Origin: Hydrogenovibrio kuenenii DSM 12350
GTDB taxonomy: Bacteria; Pseudomonadota; Gammaproteobacteria; Thiomicrospirales; Thiomicrospiraceae
Assembly: GCF_000526715.1 (NCBI RefSeq)
Contig: NZ_JAGP01000001.1
Span: 744,001 to 808,000, forward strand
DNA length: 64,000 nt
Direction of reading: 5' to 3'
The position numbers and the translations under genes were made by a program. Positions 19,083 to 28,949 of the stretch are shown here, one piece after another (position 1 is the stretch's first letter; each line of letters starts with the position of its first letter). The notes below the pieces were generated by a model that worked only from the letters and a program-made list of their open reading frames with translations, ran no database searches and was not told the DNA's origin.

Positions 19083-20231
19083 ATGAAATTTATTCACTTT
19101 TTAAAGCGTGCGGCTGTCATCATGATGGCAGCATTTTTTCTCGCATCTTGTTCATCCACAGCTTCTAAAAATGCCAACGATGTTTTAAATAATTATGACG
19201 ATACTGACTATCGTACAACTGAAACTAAGTTGGCACCGAATCTTGAAGTGCCACCTAATTTATTGGCACCACGCGCTGCCCCTGATGGTTTCGCTCAAGC
19301 GCTAAAAGAAGAAAAGGCTGACGAGCCTAAGCAAACGATTCCCACCTATAAGGCTCAAAATATAAAAGTGGAATCCAATTTTTCTGAACGTTGGCTGGTG
19401 ATTAAAAGCTTAAGTAGCGACCAGGTCTGGAAAGGTGTGACAGCATTTTTAACTTCCAGTGGCTTTAAAATTAAAGAATCTCGTAAAGATATAGGGTTAA
19501 TTAAGACGGACTTTACGCCTAGAAAAGAAATAGTGCCGCCAGATGCAATGAGTTCTATTACACGAGTCTTGAATAGCTGGCGCCCAGAGTTGGCAACAGG
19601 TGGTTATGATAGAGTGACCGCTAGAATTGTTTATGATGCAGACAAGAATGAAACTCGTGTCTACTTCTATAACACAACTATTTATGATGCGACTTCAATA
19701 AATGATAATGACTCGATTACGGTAGAAGATGCAACTGGCTGGCGAATCCGACATTATAGCCCGTTAGCTGAAGCGGTTACGCTATACCAGGCTTTGATCT
19801 TCTTTGGGACATCACAAGAAGATGCCTTAAAACAAATTCAGTCAGTTGAACAGCAGCGTCAGTTAGTGGGTGGCGATAGTGAGTTTGAAGGTGTTTTGTT
19901 CAATGCAGATAAAGATACTGTTTGGAATTATCTAATCGCGATGGTTTATCGTTCAGGTTGGCAGATTGACCATATGAAACCTAAATCCTATGCGCTTTGG
20001 GTGAAAATTCCTGAAGGTCTTAAAAAAGATAAGAGCTTTATGTCCAAACTGGCTTTTTGGAAGTCTGATGGCGTAGCTAAGCCAGTGGTCGTTAAATTAT
20101 CATTAAGTGATGTTAAAGATGCTAAAACGACGCAAAGCCTCTTGAGAGTTCAAGCTCTTGAATCGGCAACGCCATTAAATGCAGATCAACAGAAAGCGAT
20201 TGTTCAGTCGATGGGTCTGCTTACAAAATAA
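19083..20231 (+). CDS. bamC: Outer membrane assembly lipoprotein BamC
   Basis: The 382-residue precursor has a lipoprotein signal and lipobox LASC at about residues 20-23. An unstructured acidic segment that includes YRTTETKLAPNLEVPPNL follows, the part of BamC that lies on BamD. Two helix-grip domains come next (SSDQVWKGVTAFL and KDTVWNYLIAMVYRSGW). It is a component of the BAM beta-barrel assembly complex. It is encoded directly downstream of dapA, as in E. coli and relatives, and a short terminator follows. Confidence 0.93.
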   Translation: MKFIHFLKRAAVIMMAAFFLASCSSTASKNANDVLNNYDDTDYRTTETKLAPNLEVPPNLLAPRAAPDGFAQALKEEKADEPKQTIPTYKAQNIKVESNFSERWLVIKSLSSDQVWKGVTAFLTSSGFKIKESRKDIGLIKTDFTPRKEIVPPDAMSSITRVLNSWRPELATGGYDRVTARIVYDADKNETRVYFYNTTIYDATSINDNDSITVEDATGWRIRHYSPLAEAVTLYQALIFFGTSQEDALKQIQSVEQQRQLVGGDSEFEGVLFNADKDTVWNYLIAMVYRSGWQIDHMKPKSYALWVKIPEGLKKDKSFMSKLAFWKSDGVAKPVVVKLSLSDVKDAKTTQSLLRVQALESATPLNADQQKAIVQSMGLLTK

Positions 20232-20248
20232 TATTAAGTTTAATTAAG

Positions 20249-20272
20249 CCCCTGAAAAATGGGGTTTTTTTT
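20249..20272 (+). terminator. Intrinsic terminator after bamC
   Basis: A short stem CCCC/GGGG with an 8-nt loop, followed by eight T. The stem is weak, but the T-tract is long. Confidence 0.7.
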
Positions 20273-20296
20273 ATTGCCTCAATCTAAGGAATTGTC

Positions 20297-23200
20297 ATGC
20301 AAATTATTTGGGGAAATCCTGCACATTCTCAATATCGTTTAGAAAAACTATTGGCGAAACTTCGTCAAAAACAGACTGTCGAATCAATTCGTTCACAGTA
20401 TGTTTACTTTGTTGAAACCAATGAGGGTGTAGATCTTTCTGAAACGGATATTCGTAGTTTAAATGTGTTGTTAAATGAAACAGAACAGATGGTTTCAGGT
20501 GCGCTAGATGATTCATCATTTATCGTTGTACCACGATTGGGAACGATTTCTCCTTGGTCGTCTAAAGCAACGGATATTACCCACACTTGCGGAATTGAGT
20601 CGGTTCAGAGAATTGAACGAGGGATTGTCTATTTTGTTGAGGGTGTCGTTGGCGTTAATCAGCAAGAGATTGCTGCAGAAATTTATGATCGTATGATGGA
20701 GCAGGTTTTCTATAGCTTTGATGGTTTGTCAGGGTTGTTCTCTCATCAGTCCCCAAAACCTTACAACACGGTTGATGTTTTAGGTGGTGGTAGAGAGGCT
20801 TTGATTGCGGCTAATAGCGCAATGGGGTTGGCATTGTCAGTTGATGAAATTGATTACCTAGTAGATGCATTCACGAGTTTGAATCGAAATCCCGTTGATG
20901 CTGAGTTAATGATGTTCGCACAAGCCAACTCTGAACACTGTCGCCACAAAATCTTTAATGCGGATTGGACGATTGACGGTCAAAATAAGCCTAATTCGTT
21001 GTTTGGGATGATTCGTAACACTTATCAAAAAAATCCTCAGGGCGTGTTATCGGCCTACAGTGATAACGCTGCGGTTGTTGAAGGTTCTAAAGCATCGCGT
21101 TTTTACCCTGATCCATCAACAAGACGTTACAAATATAATGAAGAAAATGTTCATTTCCAGATAAAAGTAGAGACACACAACCATCCTACGGCAATTTCAC
21201 CGTGGCCTGGAGCGGCCACTGGTTCCGGTGGGGAGATTCGTGATGAAGGGGCAACGGGGCGTGGGTCCAAGCCTAAAGCAGGATTAACAGGTTTTACCGT
21301 TTCGAACTTGAATATTCCTGGCTACAAACAGCCTTGGGAAAGAGAGTATGGCAAGCCTTCTCGCATTGTGTCTGCGTTTGATATTATGGTCGAAGGACCA
21401 TTGGGTGCAGCAGGCTTTAATAACGAGTTTGGTCGACCTGCAATCAATGGTTATTTTCGTACTTATGAAAATGCCATGATTACCCATGATGGTGAAGAAA
21501 TTCGTGGTTACCACAAGCCAATTATGTTGGCAGGTGGTTTGGGTAATATCCGTGAGCAGCATATCCAGAAAAACGATATTCCTGTAGGTGCGAAATTAGT
21601 TGTGCTAGGCGGTCCTGCCATGTTGATTGGTTTAGGTGGCGGTGCAGCTTCCTCTGTGGATAGTGGGAAAGGCTCCGAAACACTTGATTTTGCTTCTGTG
21701 CAACGTGAAAACCCAGAAATGGAAAGACGCGCACAAGAAGTAATTGATCGTTGTACCTATTTAGGTGATGACTCTCCTGTTGCTTCAATTCATGATGTGG
21801 GGGCTGGCGGTTTGTCCAATGCTTTTCCTGAACTGGTGAATGATGCTGGTCGAGGTGGAAGCTTTAATTTAAGAAATGTACCAAATGACGAGCCGGGTAT
21901 GTCGCCAATGGAGATTTGGTGTAACGAATCTCAAGAACGTTATGTTATCGCCATTTACCCTGATAAATTAGAGGAATTTGAAGCGATTTGTCGTCGTGAA
22001 CGCTGTCTTTATGCTGTGGTTGGTGAGGCGACTAAAGAACAGAAGTTGGTTGTGAATGATACGGTGTTTGATAACAACCCTGTTGATATGCCGTTAAATG
22101 TTTTACTAGGTAAGCCACCTAAAATGCATCGTGCGGTAGAAACACGTCTTATTCCTCAACCAGGTTTTGAACCTGCAGTATTGAATATGGATGATGTTGC
22201 TGAGAGATTATTAAAATTACCGACAATTGCCAGCAAAAACTTTTTGATTACTATCGGAGATAGAAGTATCACCGGTATGGTGACAAGAGATCAAATGGTT
22301 GGCCCATGGCAAGTACCTGTAGCAAATGCGGGTATTACTTGTTCTGATTATCTTGGTTATACCGGTGAAGCGATGGCTTCAGGTGAAAGACCGCCTGTTG
22401 CATTAATTAATCCAAAAGCATCAGCGCGTTTGTCAATCGCCGAAGCAATTACTAATATTGCTTGTGCAAAAATTTCCGATATTAGTGAGATTAAAATTTC
22501 TGCAAACTGGATGGCAGCAGCAGGGCATCCAGGTGAAGATTCTGCTTTATATGATGCCGTTGAAACGGTCGGTTTGGAATTGTGTCCTGAGTTAGGTATT
22601 GCTGTGCCAGTTGGTAAAGACTCTATGTCGATGAAAACAGTTTGGCAAGATGATGATGGTGAGCAAAAGTCAGTGACGTCTCCAGTATCATTGAATATCA
22701 CTACTTTTGCACGTGTTGAGGATGTTCGCAAAACGGTTACACCTCAATTGAGAACAGACTTGGGCGATACTCGCATTCTTGCTATTGATTTAGGGAAAGG
22801 CCAAAACCGTTTAGGTGGAAGTTGCTTAGCTCAGGTTTATAACCAAATTGGTGATGAAGCAGCGGACTTGGATTCTGCGCAAGATTTGAAGAACTTCTTT
22901 GTCGCTATTCAGGCATTGATGGCGGATGATAAGTTATTGGCTTATCACGATCGTGCTGATGGTGGGTTCTTAATCACTGCGTTAGAAATGGCGTTTGCGG
23001 GTCATTGTGGTTTGGCTTTGGATGTCAGTCCTTTAGGTTCTGAGTCAGTGTCTGCACTTTGTGCTGAAGAAGTGGGTGCGTTGATTCAAGTTAAAGCTTC
23101 GGATTTAGAGGTGGTTAACGCAGTATTGTCTCAATATGGTTTGGCTGAAATGACGTTTGATATCGGCTCTACCACTTCGGATGATCGCGTTTCGATTCAA

Positions 23201-24175
23201 GCGCATGGAAAAACAGTGCTTCAAGGTGAGCGTAAGCAGTATCAATCTTGGTGGTCGGAAACTAGCTATAAGATGCAAGCTTACCGTGATAATGAAGAGT
23301 GTGCAAAACAAGAATTTGATGCGATTGTTAATGATGATAAGACTGAGATTAAGCCTTTCGTCAGCTTTGATCAAAATGAAGATATTACAATAGGCTTCAG
23401 TCGTGAAAATCGACCAAAAGTAGCTATTCTCAGAGAGCAAGGTGTTAATGGGCAGCAAGAAATGGCCGCAGCTTTTGAAAAAGCAGGTTTTGATGCTGTT
23501 GATGTTCATATGACAGATGTGTTGTCTGGAGAAGTGAGCTTTAGAGACTATAAAGGTCTTGTTGCTTGTGGTGGTTTCTCATATGGTGATGTGCTTGGTG
23601 CAGGTAGAGGTTGGGCAAATTCAATTTTGTTTAACCCTGTAGCAAGAAATGAATTTGAGAGCTTTTTTAACCGAGAAGATACTTTTACATTAGGTGTTTG
23701 CAACGGTTGTCAAATGCTGTCGAATTTGAAAGAAATTATTCCTGGTGCAGAAGGTTGGCCGAAATTTGTTCGAAATCAGTCAGAGCAGTTTGAAGCACGT
23801 TTTTCTCTGGTTGAGATTCAATCTTCCCCTTCGATTTTATTGCAAGGTATGGAAGGATCTAGAATTCCGGTTGCGGTAGCGCATGGTGAAGGACGAATGG
23901 ATTTTGGAGAAGGATCGTCTGCAAGTGTGGATGGTTTGGTTGGTGTGCGTTACATCAATGCCGATGGCGAACCAACAGAAACGTATCCTTTTAATCCAAA
24001 TGGTACGGAAGCAGGTATGACAGGTTTAACGACTAAAGATGGTCGTGTGACGATTATGATGCCACACCCAGAGCGAGTCTTTAGAACAGTACAAAATTCA
24101 TGGCATCCTGACGATTGGCAGGAAGATGCTCCATGGATGCGTTTGTTTAGAAATGCCAGAAAATGGGTTGGATAA
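20297..24175 (+). CDS. purL: Phosphoribosylformylglycinamidine synthase
   Basis: The 1292-residue single-chain enzyme of purine synthesis makes FGAM from FGAR, glutamine and ATP. The order is as in the gammaproteobacterial large form: an N-terminal PurS-like region, two AIRS-like halves ([56 protein letters not shown]) and a C-terminal class I glutamine amidotransferase with nucleophile GVCNGCQML and catalytic HPERVFR. The length matches the family, about 1295. It is a single-gene unit between the bamC terminator and the soxB promoter region. Confidence 0.98.
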   Translation: MQIIWGNPAHSQYRLEKLLAKLRQKQTVESIRSQYVYFVETNEGVDLSETDIRSLNVLLNETEQMVSGALDDSSFIVVPRLGTISPWSSKATDITHTCGIESVQRIERGIVYFVEGVVGVNQQEIAAEIYDRMMEQVFYSFDGLSGLFSHQSPKPYNTVDVLGGGREALIAANSAMGLALSVDEIDYLVDAFTSLNRNPVDAELMMFAQANSEHCRHKIFNADWTIDGQNKPNSLFGMIRNTYQKNPQGVLSAYSDNAAVVEGSKASRFYPDPSTRRYKYNEENVHFQIKVETHNHPTAISPWPGAATGSGGEIRDEGATGRGSKPKAGLTGFTVSNLNIPGYKQPWEREYGKPSRIVSAFDIMVEGPLGAAGFNNEFGRPAINGYFRTYENAMITHDGEEIRGYHKPIMLAGGLGNIREQHIQKNDIPVGAKLVVLGGPAMLIGLGGGAASSVDSGKGSETLDFASVQRENPEMERRAQEVIDRCTYLGDDSPVASIHDVGAGGLSNAFPELVNDAGRGGSFNLRNVPNDEPGMSPMEIWCNESQERYVIAIYPDKLEEFEAICRRERCLYAVVGEATKEQKLVVNDTVFDNNPVDMPLNVLLGKPPKMHRAVETRLIPQPGFEPAVLNMDDVAERLLKLPTIASKNFLITIGDRSITGMVTRDQMVGPWQVPVANAGITCSDYLGYTGEAMASGERPPVALINPKASARLSIAEAITNIACAKISDISEIKISANWMAAAGHPGEDSALYDAVETVGLELCPELGIAVPVGKDSMSMKTVWQDDDGEQKSVTSPVSLNITTFARVEDVRKTVTPQLRTDLGDTRILAIDLGKGQNRLGGSCLAQVYNQIGDEAADLDSAQDLKNFFVAIQALMADDKLLAYHDRADGGFLITALEMAFAGHCGLALDVSPLGSESVSALCAEEVGALIQVKASDLEVVNAVLSQYGLAEMTFDIGSTTSDDRVSIQAHGKTVLQGERKQYQSWWSETSYKMQAYRDNEECAKQEFDAIVNDDKTEIKPFVSFDQNEDITIGFSRENRPKVAILREQGVNGQQEMAAAFEKAGFDAVDVHMTDVLSGEVSFRDYKGLVACGGFSYGDVLGAGRGWANSILFNPVARNEFESFFNREDTFTLGVCNGCQMLSNLKEIIPGAEGWPKFVRNQSEQFEARFSLVEIQSSPSILLQGMEGSRIPVAVAHGEGRMDFGEGSSASVDGLVGVRYINADGEPTETYPFNPNGTEAGMTGLTTKDGRVTIMMPHPERVFRTVQNSWHPDDWQEDAPWMRLFRNARKWVG

Positions 24176-24244
24176 AAGCGTTAAAACGTTTGTAAATGGA
24201 GTTTATTCCATAAAATTTAGTAGGAAAGCAATAATATGTCTTTA

Positions 24245-24272
24245 TTTGACTTTTATAGCGTATTTCTATAAT
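24245..24272 (+). promoter_or_regulatory. Probable soxB promoter
   Basis: TTTGAC (24245-24250), a 16-bp spacer and a perfect TATAAT (24267-24272). The predicted transcript would have a leader of about 85 nt containing the inverted repeat at 24310-24329. Confidence 0.65.
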
Positions 24273-24309
24273 GTTATCCGACTTTAAAAAAACTTATTAC
24301 TTATAGCGA

Positions 24310-24329
24310 TTATTAAAGAAATTTAATAA
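24310..24329. repeat. Perfect inverted repeat in the soxB leader
   Basis: TTATTAAA (24310-24317), GAAA, TTTAATAA (24322-24329): an 8-bp perfect inverted repeat around a GAAA loop, between the likely promoter and the ribosome binding site of soxB. It could be an operator or an mRNA stem-loop capped by a GNRA tetraloop. Confidence 0.6.
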
Positions 24330-24363
24330 CAATTTTCAATTTAGCAAAACGGAGTAGGAGACT

Positions 24364-26277
24364 ATGTCTTTAAATCGTCGTGAATTTCTTCATGTGATGT
24401 CTATGGCCGCTGCAGCAGGTATGTTACCAGGTACTGCAAGCGCTATGTCATCTAGCCCAGAAAAGAAAAAAGGTGCTGCGGCATCAATGGATATGTATAA
24501 CTTGCCTATGAAGGGTAAAGTTCGCTTGTTGCACATTACAGATACTCATGCACAGTTGAAGCCTATCTACTTCCGTGAGCCTAACGTTAACTTGGGTACT
24601 GGTCCAGCATTCGGTAAGTTGCCACATGTTGTAGGTCACAAGTTGATTAAAGAGTTAGGCATCAAAGAAAATACACCTTTGTCATATGCGTTTTCTTATT
24701 TGAACTTCCCTGATGCGGCTGCTCAATACGGTAAAGTTGGTGGTTTTGCTCACGTTAAAACTTTGTTAGACAAGTTGCGTGAAACTGCTGGTGGACGTGA
24801 TAACACTTTGACTATGGATGGTGGTGACTTGTGGCATGGTTCTGCTACAGCGCTTTGGACTCGTGGTCAAGATATGGTTGAAGCGTCAAATATCCTAGGT
24901 ATTGATATTATGACTGGTCACTGGGAGTTTACTTATAAAGAAGATGAGGTTTTGACTAACCTTGGTAAATTCAAAGGTGAATTCTTAGCGCAAAACATTC
25001 GTATTAAAGAAGATTCTTTATTTGGTGATGACTATAAAGATATGACGGATCGTCATAATGGTATTGGTCTTTACAATGAAGATGAAGCTCGTGCATTCAA
25101 ACCATATACTGTGAAGATTGTTAATGGTGAGCGTATTGCTGTTGTTGGTCAAGCTTTCCCACGTACGGCAAATGCTAACCCACAGTCTAACTTCCCAGAT
25201 TGGTCATTTGGTCTTCGTGAACAAGCGCTTCAAGAGACTGTTGATAAGATCCGTAAACAAGAAAAAGTTGCAGCTGTTGTAATGATTTCTCATAACGGTA
25301 TGGATGTTGATATCAAGATGGCTTCTCGTGTTAACGGTATCGATGCAATCTTCGGTGGTCATACACATGATGGTGTTCCAAAAACGATCGACGTAAAAAC
25401 ACCTGAAGGTGGTGTATGTTACGTAACGAACGCTGGTTCTAACGGTAAGTTCGTTGGTTGTATGGATTTGGATATTCAGAACGGTAAGTTGAGAGGTGTT
25501 AACTACTCACTATTGCCTGTTTTCTCTAACGTATTGCCAGCTGACCAAGAAGTAACTACTTTCTTGGATCACCTATATACTAAGAAATATGACACGAATA
25601 TCGTAGAATCTCGTGATCCTTCTCGCGCTTATAACAAAGACCGTCTAGGTAAAACTTACGGTGAGATTCTAAGTGAAGAGTTAGCTGTAGCTGAAGATAC
25701 ACTTTACCGTCGTGGTAACTTCATGGGTACTTGGGATCAAATCATCGTAAACTCACTACGTGAAGAGCATGATACTCAATTAGCTATGTCAGCTGGTGTT
25801 CGTTGGGGTACTTCCGTTCTAGCTGGTGAAACTATTACTATGGAGCGTGTAATGGATGAAACTTCTATGACTTATGGTGAAACTTATAAGTCTGAAGTAA
25901 CAGGTGCTCAAATGAAAGATATCCTAGAAGGTATCTGTGAAAACCTATTCCAAAAAGATCCATACCTACAATCTGGTGGTGATATGGTGCGTCTAGGTGG
26001 TATGGATTACACTTGTGAGCCAAACGCTTCACTTGGTAACCGTATCTCTAATATGCGTTTAGATGATGGTACACCTCTTGATCCAAGCAAAAAGTACAGT
26101 GTTGCTGGTTGGGCTCAAGTTGAGTCAGTTGGTAGTGGCCGTTTGATGTGGGATGTTGCTGCTGATTACCTACGTAATCATAAGAACGACATGAAGCTTA
26201 AGAAGGTGAATCACCCAACACTTAAGGGTGTTAAAAACAACCCAGGTATCGAAGCATACCCAGGTAAAATGCTTTAA
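24364..26277 (+). CDS. soxB: Thiosulfohydrolase SoxB
   Basis: The 637-residue precursor has a twin-arginine signal (NRREFLHVM, then an alanine-rich stretch). A calcineurin-like metallophosphatase domain follows with dimetal ligands in order: ITDTHAQLKP, DGGDLWHGS, GHWEFTY, MISHNGMD and GGHTHDG. A 5'-nucleotidase C-terminal domain ends the protein. SoxB hydrolyses the sulfonate from SoxYZ-bound thiosulfate in the periplasm, releasing sulfate. The TAGGAG ribosome binding site is strong. Codon choice is noticeably more uniform than in its neighbours (GGT, CGT, CTA, AAC), as expected for an abundant protein. No other sox gene lies nearby, so the gene stands alone. Confidence 0.97.
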   Translation: MSLNRREFLHVMSMAAAAGMLPGTASAMSSSPEKKKGAAASMDMYNLPMKGKVRLLHITDTHAQLKPIYFREPNVNLGTGPAFGKLPHVVGHKLIKELGIKENTPLSYAFSYLNFPDAAAQYGKVGGFAHVKTLLDKLRETAGGRDNTLTMDGGDLWHGSATALWTRGQDMVEASNILGIDIMTGHWEFTYKEDEVLTNLGKFKGEFLAQNIRIKEDSLFGDDYKDMTDRHNGIGLYNEDEARAFKPYTVKIVNGERIAVVGQAFPRTANANPQSNFPDWSFGLREQALQETVDKIRKQEKVAAVVMISHNGMDVDIKMASRVNGIDAIFGGHTHDGVPKTIDVKTPEGGVCYVTNAGSNGKFVGCMDLDIQNGKLRGVNYSLLPVFSNVLPADQEVTTFLDHLYTKKYDTNIVESRDPSRAYNKDRLGKTYGEILSEELAVAEDTLYRRGNFMGTWDQIIVNSLREEHDTQLAMSAGVRWGTSVLAGETITMERVMDETSMTYGETYKSEVTGAQMKDILEGICENLFQKDPYLQSGGDMVRLGGMDYTCEPNASLGNRISNMRLDDGTPLDPSKKYSVAGWAQVESVGSGRLMWDVAADYLRNHKNDMKLKKVNHPTLKGVKNNPGIEAYPGKML

Positions 26278-26301
26278 TATTTTATATATACTGAAGCTAA
26301 T

Positions 26302-26330
26302 AAAAAAACCCGCCTTGCGCGGGTTTTTTT
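26302..26330 (+). terminator. Intrinsic terminator after soxB
   Basis: The stem AACCCGC/GCGGGTT with a short loop, preceded by an A-run and followed by seven T, 25 nt past the soxB stop. Confidence 0.92.
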
Positions 26331-26583
26331 ATGCGCGTTAGAAAAAGGGGGAGCTGGTTAGGTGTTTAGTTGTTCATTGGTGTTGGAGATATATATGTAG
26401 GGAGTGATCTCAAGGCTTTGCTTGTGGTCTAAATGTGCTACGGTTTGTATTGTGTTAAGAGTGTTGTTAGGGTTGTAGCTATAATTTAATGAAATGTTTG
26501 TAAAAGAATAGAGGGGTGGAGTATTGAGGCAATGTCGAGTTTAAGCTATAGAATTTGGATGGGATTTAAAAGACAAAAGAAAG
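26331..26583. other. C-poor/G-rich spacer; on the minus strand a possible Rho-utilisation region after the tRNA operon
   Basis: No gene is evident in this spacer. Over 26341-26580 the plus strand has about 75 G but only about 14 C, so a minus-strand transcript running out of the tRNA operon would be rich in C and poor in G for more than 200 nt. No intrinsic hairpin with a U-tract follows the last tRNA on that strand. Confidence 0.5.
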
Positions 26584-26660
26584 TGGGGCGAATGACGGGG
26601 ATTGAACCCGCGACAACAGGAATCACAATCCTGGGCTCTACCAACTGAGCTACATCCGCC
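26584..26660 (-). tRNA. tRNA-His (anticodon GTG)
   Basis: The cloverleaf reads leftward. The acceptor stem GCGGATG pairs with CATTCGC, the anticodon loop is TTGTGAT, and the T-arm is GCGGG/CCCGT. The extra G at -1 and the C73 discriminator, both specific to tRNA-His, are present, and CCA is encoded. It is the last gene of the Pro-Arg-His operon. Confidence 0.97.
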
Positions 26661-26698
26661 ATAGTAGGTGTTTCAAAAGAGTATGACACACCTTAAAA

Positions 26699-26775
26699 TG
26701 GTGCGCCCATCAGGATTCGAACCTGAAACCCTCGCCTTAGAAGGGCGATGCACTATCCAGTTGTGCTATGGGCGC
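26699..26775 (-). tRNA. tRNA-Arg (anticodon TCT)
   Basis: The acceptor GCGCCCA pairs with its 3' partner. The anticodon stem TCGCC/GGCGA encloses loop CTTCTAA. Discriminator A and encoded CCA are present. It reads AGA codons and is the middle gene of the three-tRNA operon. Confidence 0.97.
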
Positions 26776-26826
26776 TCTTTCGAACCTTGTTGTATTCAAT
26801 TTATATAAAATCAAACACGGAATTAT

Positions 26827-26903
26827 TGGTCGGAGTAGAGGGATTTGAACCCCCGACCACTTGTACCCAAAACAAGTGCGCTACCAGGCTGCGCTATACT
26901 CCG
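26827..26903 (-). tRNA. tRNA-Pro (anticodon TGG)
   Basis: The acceptor CGGAGTA pairs with its 3' partner. The anticodon stem CTTGT/ACAAG encloses loop TTTGGGT, and the D-arm has GCAGCCTGGTAGCGC. CCA is encoded. It is the first gene of the operon, next to the promoter. Confidence 0.97.
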
Positions 26904-26917
26904 ATAAGATGCGGCGT

Positions 26918-26946
26918 ATTTTATAGAGCACTGCTAAAGCTGTCAA
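26918..26946 (-). promoter_or_regulatory. Sigma-70 promoter of the tRNA operon
   Basis: Read leftward: a perfect TTGACA (26946-26941), then TATAAAAT at 26925-26918 (15- to 17-bp spacer depending on which hexamer is used), then a GC-rich discriminator (ACGCCGC). GC-rich discriminators are typical of stringently controlled stable-RNA promoters. Confidence 0.8.
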
Positions 26947-27076
26947 CCTATAAAATAAGATTTTTTAAAAATAATAGAGTTAAAAAACAAAGTGGGAAGA
27001 GCTTCTTAGTTTTAGCTAGATTTTTTGAAATGCGTTATGATATGCGCCAAGAGAAAAATACGATGGAGAATTGTTT

Positions 27077-27925
27077 ATGGCGGCAAAAATTTTGGATGGA
27101 AAAGCCATTGCTCTTGAGTTGAGAGAGTCAATTGCTGAAGAAATAAAGAGTCAGGTTGCTAAAGGAAATAAAGCACCTGGATTGGCTGTTATTTTGGTGG
27201 GCGAAGATCCTGCATCACAAGTGTATGTAAGAAATAAAAAGATTGCTTGTGAGAAGGCTGGTTTTGTTGATGTATCAATGGAGTTACCTGCTTCGACCAC
27301 ACAAGAAGAATTATTAGCAAGAATTGATGAGCTGAATGCTAGAGATGATGTTCATGGCATTATTGTTCAATTGCCCGTGCCTAAACATATTGATCCTGAA
27401 GAATTGATCGAGCGCATTGATCCTAAAAAAGATGTTGATGGTTTTCATCCATATAATATGGGGCGTTTGGCAACACGTATGCCTGTATTGGCGCCTTGTA
27501 CGCCACATGGTGTGATGACGATGCTTGCAAAAACAGGTATTCCGTTAAGAGGATTGAATGCAGTAGTAGTGGGAGCATCTAATATTGTGGGTGTACCTAT
27601 GACACTTGAGCTGCTAAACGAGCGTGCAACGGTCACGGTTTGTCATAGCGCTACTAAAGACCTTGCGAAAAAAGTGAGTGAAGCGGATATTGTTGTAGTT
27701 GGTGTTGGTATCCCTGAGATGGTGAAAGGTGACTGGATTAAGGACGGCGCCATTGTTATTGATGTTGGTATTAATCGTTTGGAAGATGGTCGTTTAGTCG
27801 GTGATGTTGAATATGAAGTCGCTAAAGAAAAAGCCAGTTGGATTACGCCTGTGCCTGGTGGTGTAGGGCCAATGACCATTGCAACGTTATTACAAAATAC
27901 CTTGCAAGCAGCTTATGAATTGTAA
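27077..27925 (+). CDS. folD: Methylenetetrahydrofolate dehydrogenase/cyclohydrolase
   Basis: The 282-residue bifunctional enzyme has the conserved [24 protein letters not shown] segment (catalytic Lys), [21 protein letters not shown] and the NADP-binding [11 protein letters not shown]. It ends with the family's [16 protein letters not shown]. It interconverts methylene-, methenyl- and 10-formyl-tetrahydrofolate. ATG 27077 is preceded by GGAG 8 nt upstream; a TTG two codons earlier is less likely. The gene is a single unit with a strong terminator. Confidence 0.97.
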   Translation: MAAKILDGKAIALELRESIAEEIKSQVAKGNKAPGLAVILVGEDPASQVYVRNKKIACEKAGFVDVSMELPASTTQEELLARIDELNARDDVHGIIVQLPVPKHIDPEELIERIDPKKDVDGFHPYNMGRLATRMPVLAPCTPHGVMTMLAKTGIPLRGLNAVVVGASNIVGVPMTLELLNERATVTVCHSATKDLAKKVSEADIVVVGVGIPEMVKGDWIKDGAIVIDVGINRLEDGRLVGDVEYEVAKEKASWITPVPGGVGPMTIATLLQNTLQAAYEL

Positions 27926-27940
27926 GTATGGAATTGAATA

Positions 27941-27970
27941 AAAAAAGCCCGGCAATTGCCGGGCTTTTTT
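27941..27970. terminator. Bidirectional intrinsic terminator
   Basis: An A6 run, the stem GCCCGGCA/TGCCGGGC with loop AT, and a T6 run, between folD and the convergent DUF5610-like gene. Confidence 0.93.
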
Positions 27971-27989
27971 GTAACAGATTTTTTATAGA

Positions 27990-28700
27990 TTAAGCATCTT
28001 TTTCATCAGTTTTTGAAGCATTGTCAGCTGCTGATTCGGTATCCGTTGAAGCTGTTTGAGTTGGTGTGATGCCTAAGTATTTGTTGGTGAAATCGGTCAT
28101 GCCTTTGGTAACTAAGTCCCACGTACTATTGAAGTTGTCTTTGATTTGACCATCAAAAACCTTGAGGTCACTCAAAATACCTTTAGCCTCATCAAACCCT
28201 TGTTTTAAACCGCCACCGACAACTTCATTGAATTTATCCATTAAAGCTTGCCCCTGCAATTCAGGGTGAATTTTTTGAAAGCCGTTTAAAAAGGCAGTTG
28301 AGCCTGAAACAATACGGTTTGCGGTGTTTTCTGGAGACCAGTATTCTATCCCACCTTGTTTTTTAAGGTTTTTTTCACTGATAGGCGCTGTGTCAGAATT
28401 ATTCTTGCTCTTGTCTGTACTTGTTTCACCAGTAGCTTTTGCATCAGCAGATAGGATTTCATTCAGTTTGCTAATTGCTGCTTGATAAGTCATTTTCAGC
28501 GCATCACTAGGCGCACTTTCTTTATTGCTAAACAGTGATGTTACAATGCTGGATTGTTGAGAGCTTTTAGAAGAGCTGATTTCAACACCATATTGTGCGG
28601 CTCTCTGCGCAGCAATATCCAATCCTTTTGCTTTGTTATTCGTTTGATTGGCATTGTTTTGGTAAGTCTGAACTAAGTCAGTAATAGTTGTGGCAGCCAT
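27990..28700 (-). CDS. DUF5610-like protein, probably flagellum-regulated
   Basis: The 236-residue hydrophilic protein is rich in Ser, Asn, Ala and Lys. It has a disordered N-terminal half (KSSQQSSIVTSLFSNKES), then a helical conserved part (GIEYWSPENTANRIVSGSTAFLNGF, and HPELQGQ followed by a G-L-K-Q-G-F-DEAKGIL region). This matches my recollection of DUF5610; the function is unknown. There is no signal peptide, transmembrane segment or enzymatic motif. A sigma-28-type promoter lies 100 nt upstream, which suggests late flagellar expression although the gene is 15 kb away from the flagellar block. Family assignment is moderate. Confidence 0.65.
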   Translation of the reverse strand: MAATTITDLVQTYQNNANQTNNKAKGLDIAAQRAAQYGVEISSSKSSQQSSIVTSLFSNKESAPSDALKMTYQAAISKLNEILSADAKATGETSTDKSKNNSDTAPISEKNLKKQGGIEYWSPENTANRIVSGSTAFLNGFQKIHPELQGQALMDKFNEVVGGGLKQGFDEAKGILSDLKVFDGQIKDNFNSTWDLVTKGMTDFTNKYLGITPTQTASTDTESAADNASKTDEKDA

Positions 28701-28799
28701 AATCTATTTCCTTCTGGTCAATGAAGAATTTTCTTCTAATGTTTTTTTATTTTACGCTTCTCATAAATGACTGAAAAGCTTTATATTTTTGTAAATAAG

Positions 28800-28826
28800 T
28801 TATCGGCCATAAGTGCTATTTCTTGA
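28800..28826 (-). promoter_or_regulatory. Sigma-28 (FliA) promoter of the DUF5610-like gene
   Basis: Read leftward: TCAAGAAA (28826-28819), an 11-bp spacer, then a perfect GCCGATAA (28807-28800). The -10 matches the FliA consensus in all eight positions. The -35 matches the TCAAG form common in flagellar class IV promoters. Confidence 0.82.
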
Positions 28827-28915
28827 GAAATGTTTCATTGTTAGGTGTATTTGGATTAAGTATGTAAGAATTGTGTTTTTTGTGCTGTAACATGGCTGAA
28901 TACTCTTGGCAAAAG

Positions 28916-28924
28916 TGATAAAAT
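28916..28924 (+). promoter_or_regulatory. Extended -10 promoter of prfB
   Basis: TG-A-TAAAAT (TG at 28916-28917, hexamer 28919-28924). No good -35 hexamer is seen at the proper distance, so the TGn extension may be what makes it work. It lies just before the short leader ORF. Confidence 0.5.
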
Positions 28925-28949
28925 TCTCCTTTTTTATTGGGGCAGCTTT

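Noticed and set aside
23105-23509. 134-residue open frame on the minus strand within purL
   Set aside because: It is antisense to the conserved purL coding sequence and has no independent support.
26881-26900. tRNA-Pro D-arm shares CAGCCTGGTAG with the dispersed repeat variant
   Set aside because: CAGCCTGGTAG is the normal D-arm sequence of bacterial tRNA-Pro. The match stops right outside it, so it is most simply a coincidence; still, a tRNA-derived origin of the repeat is not excluded.
26748-27122. 124-residue open frame on the plus strand
   Set aside because: It runs through two tRNA genes and into folD; its translation (including GFEPPTTCTQNK) is the familiar spurious product of antisense tRNA.
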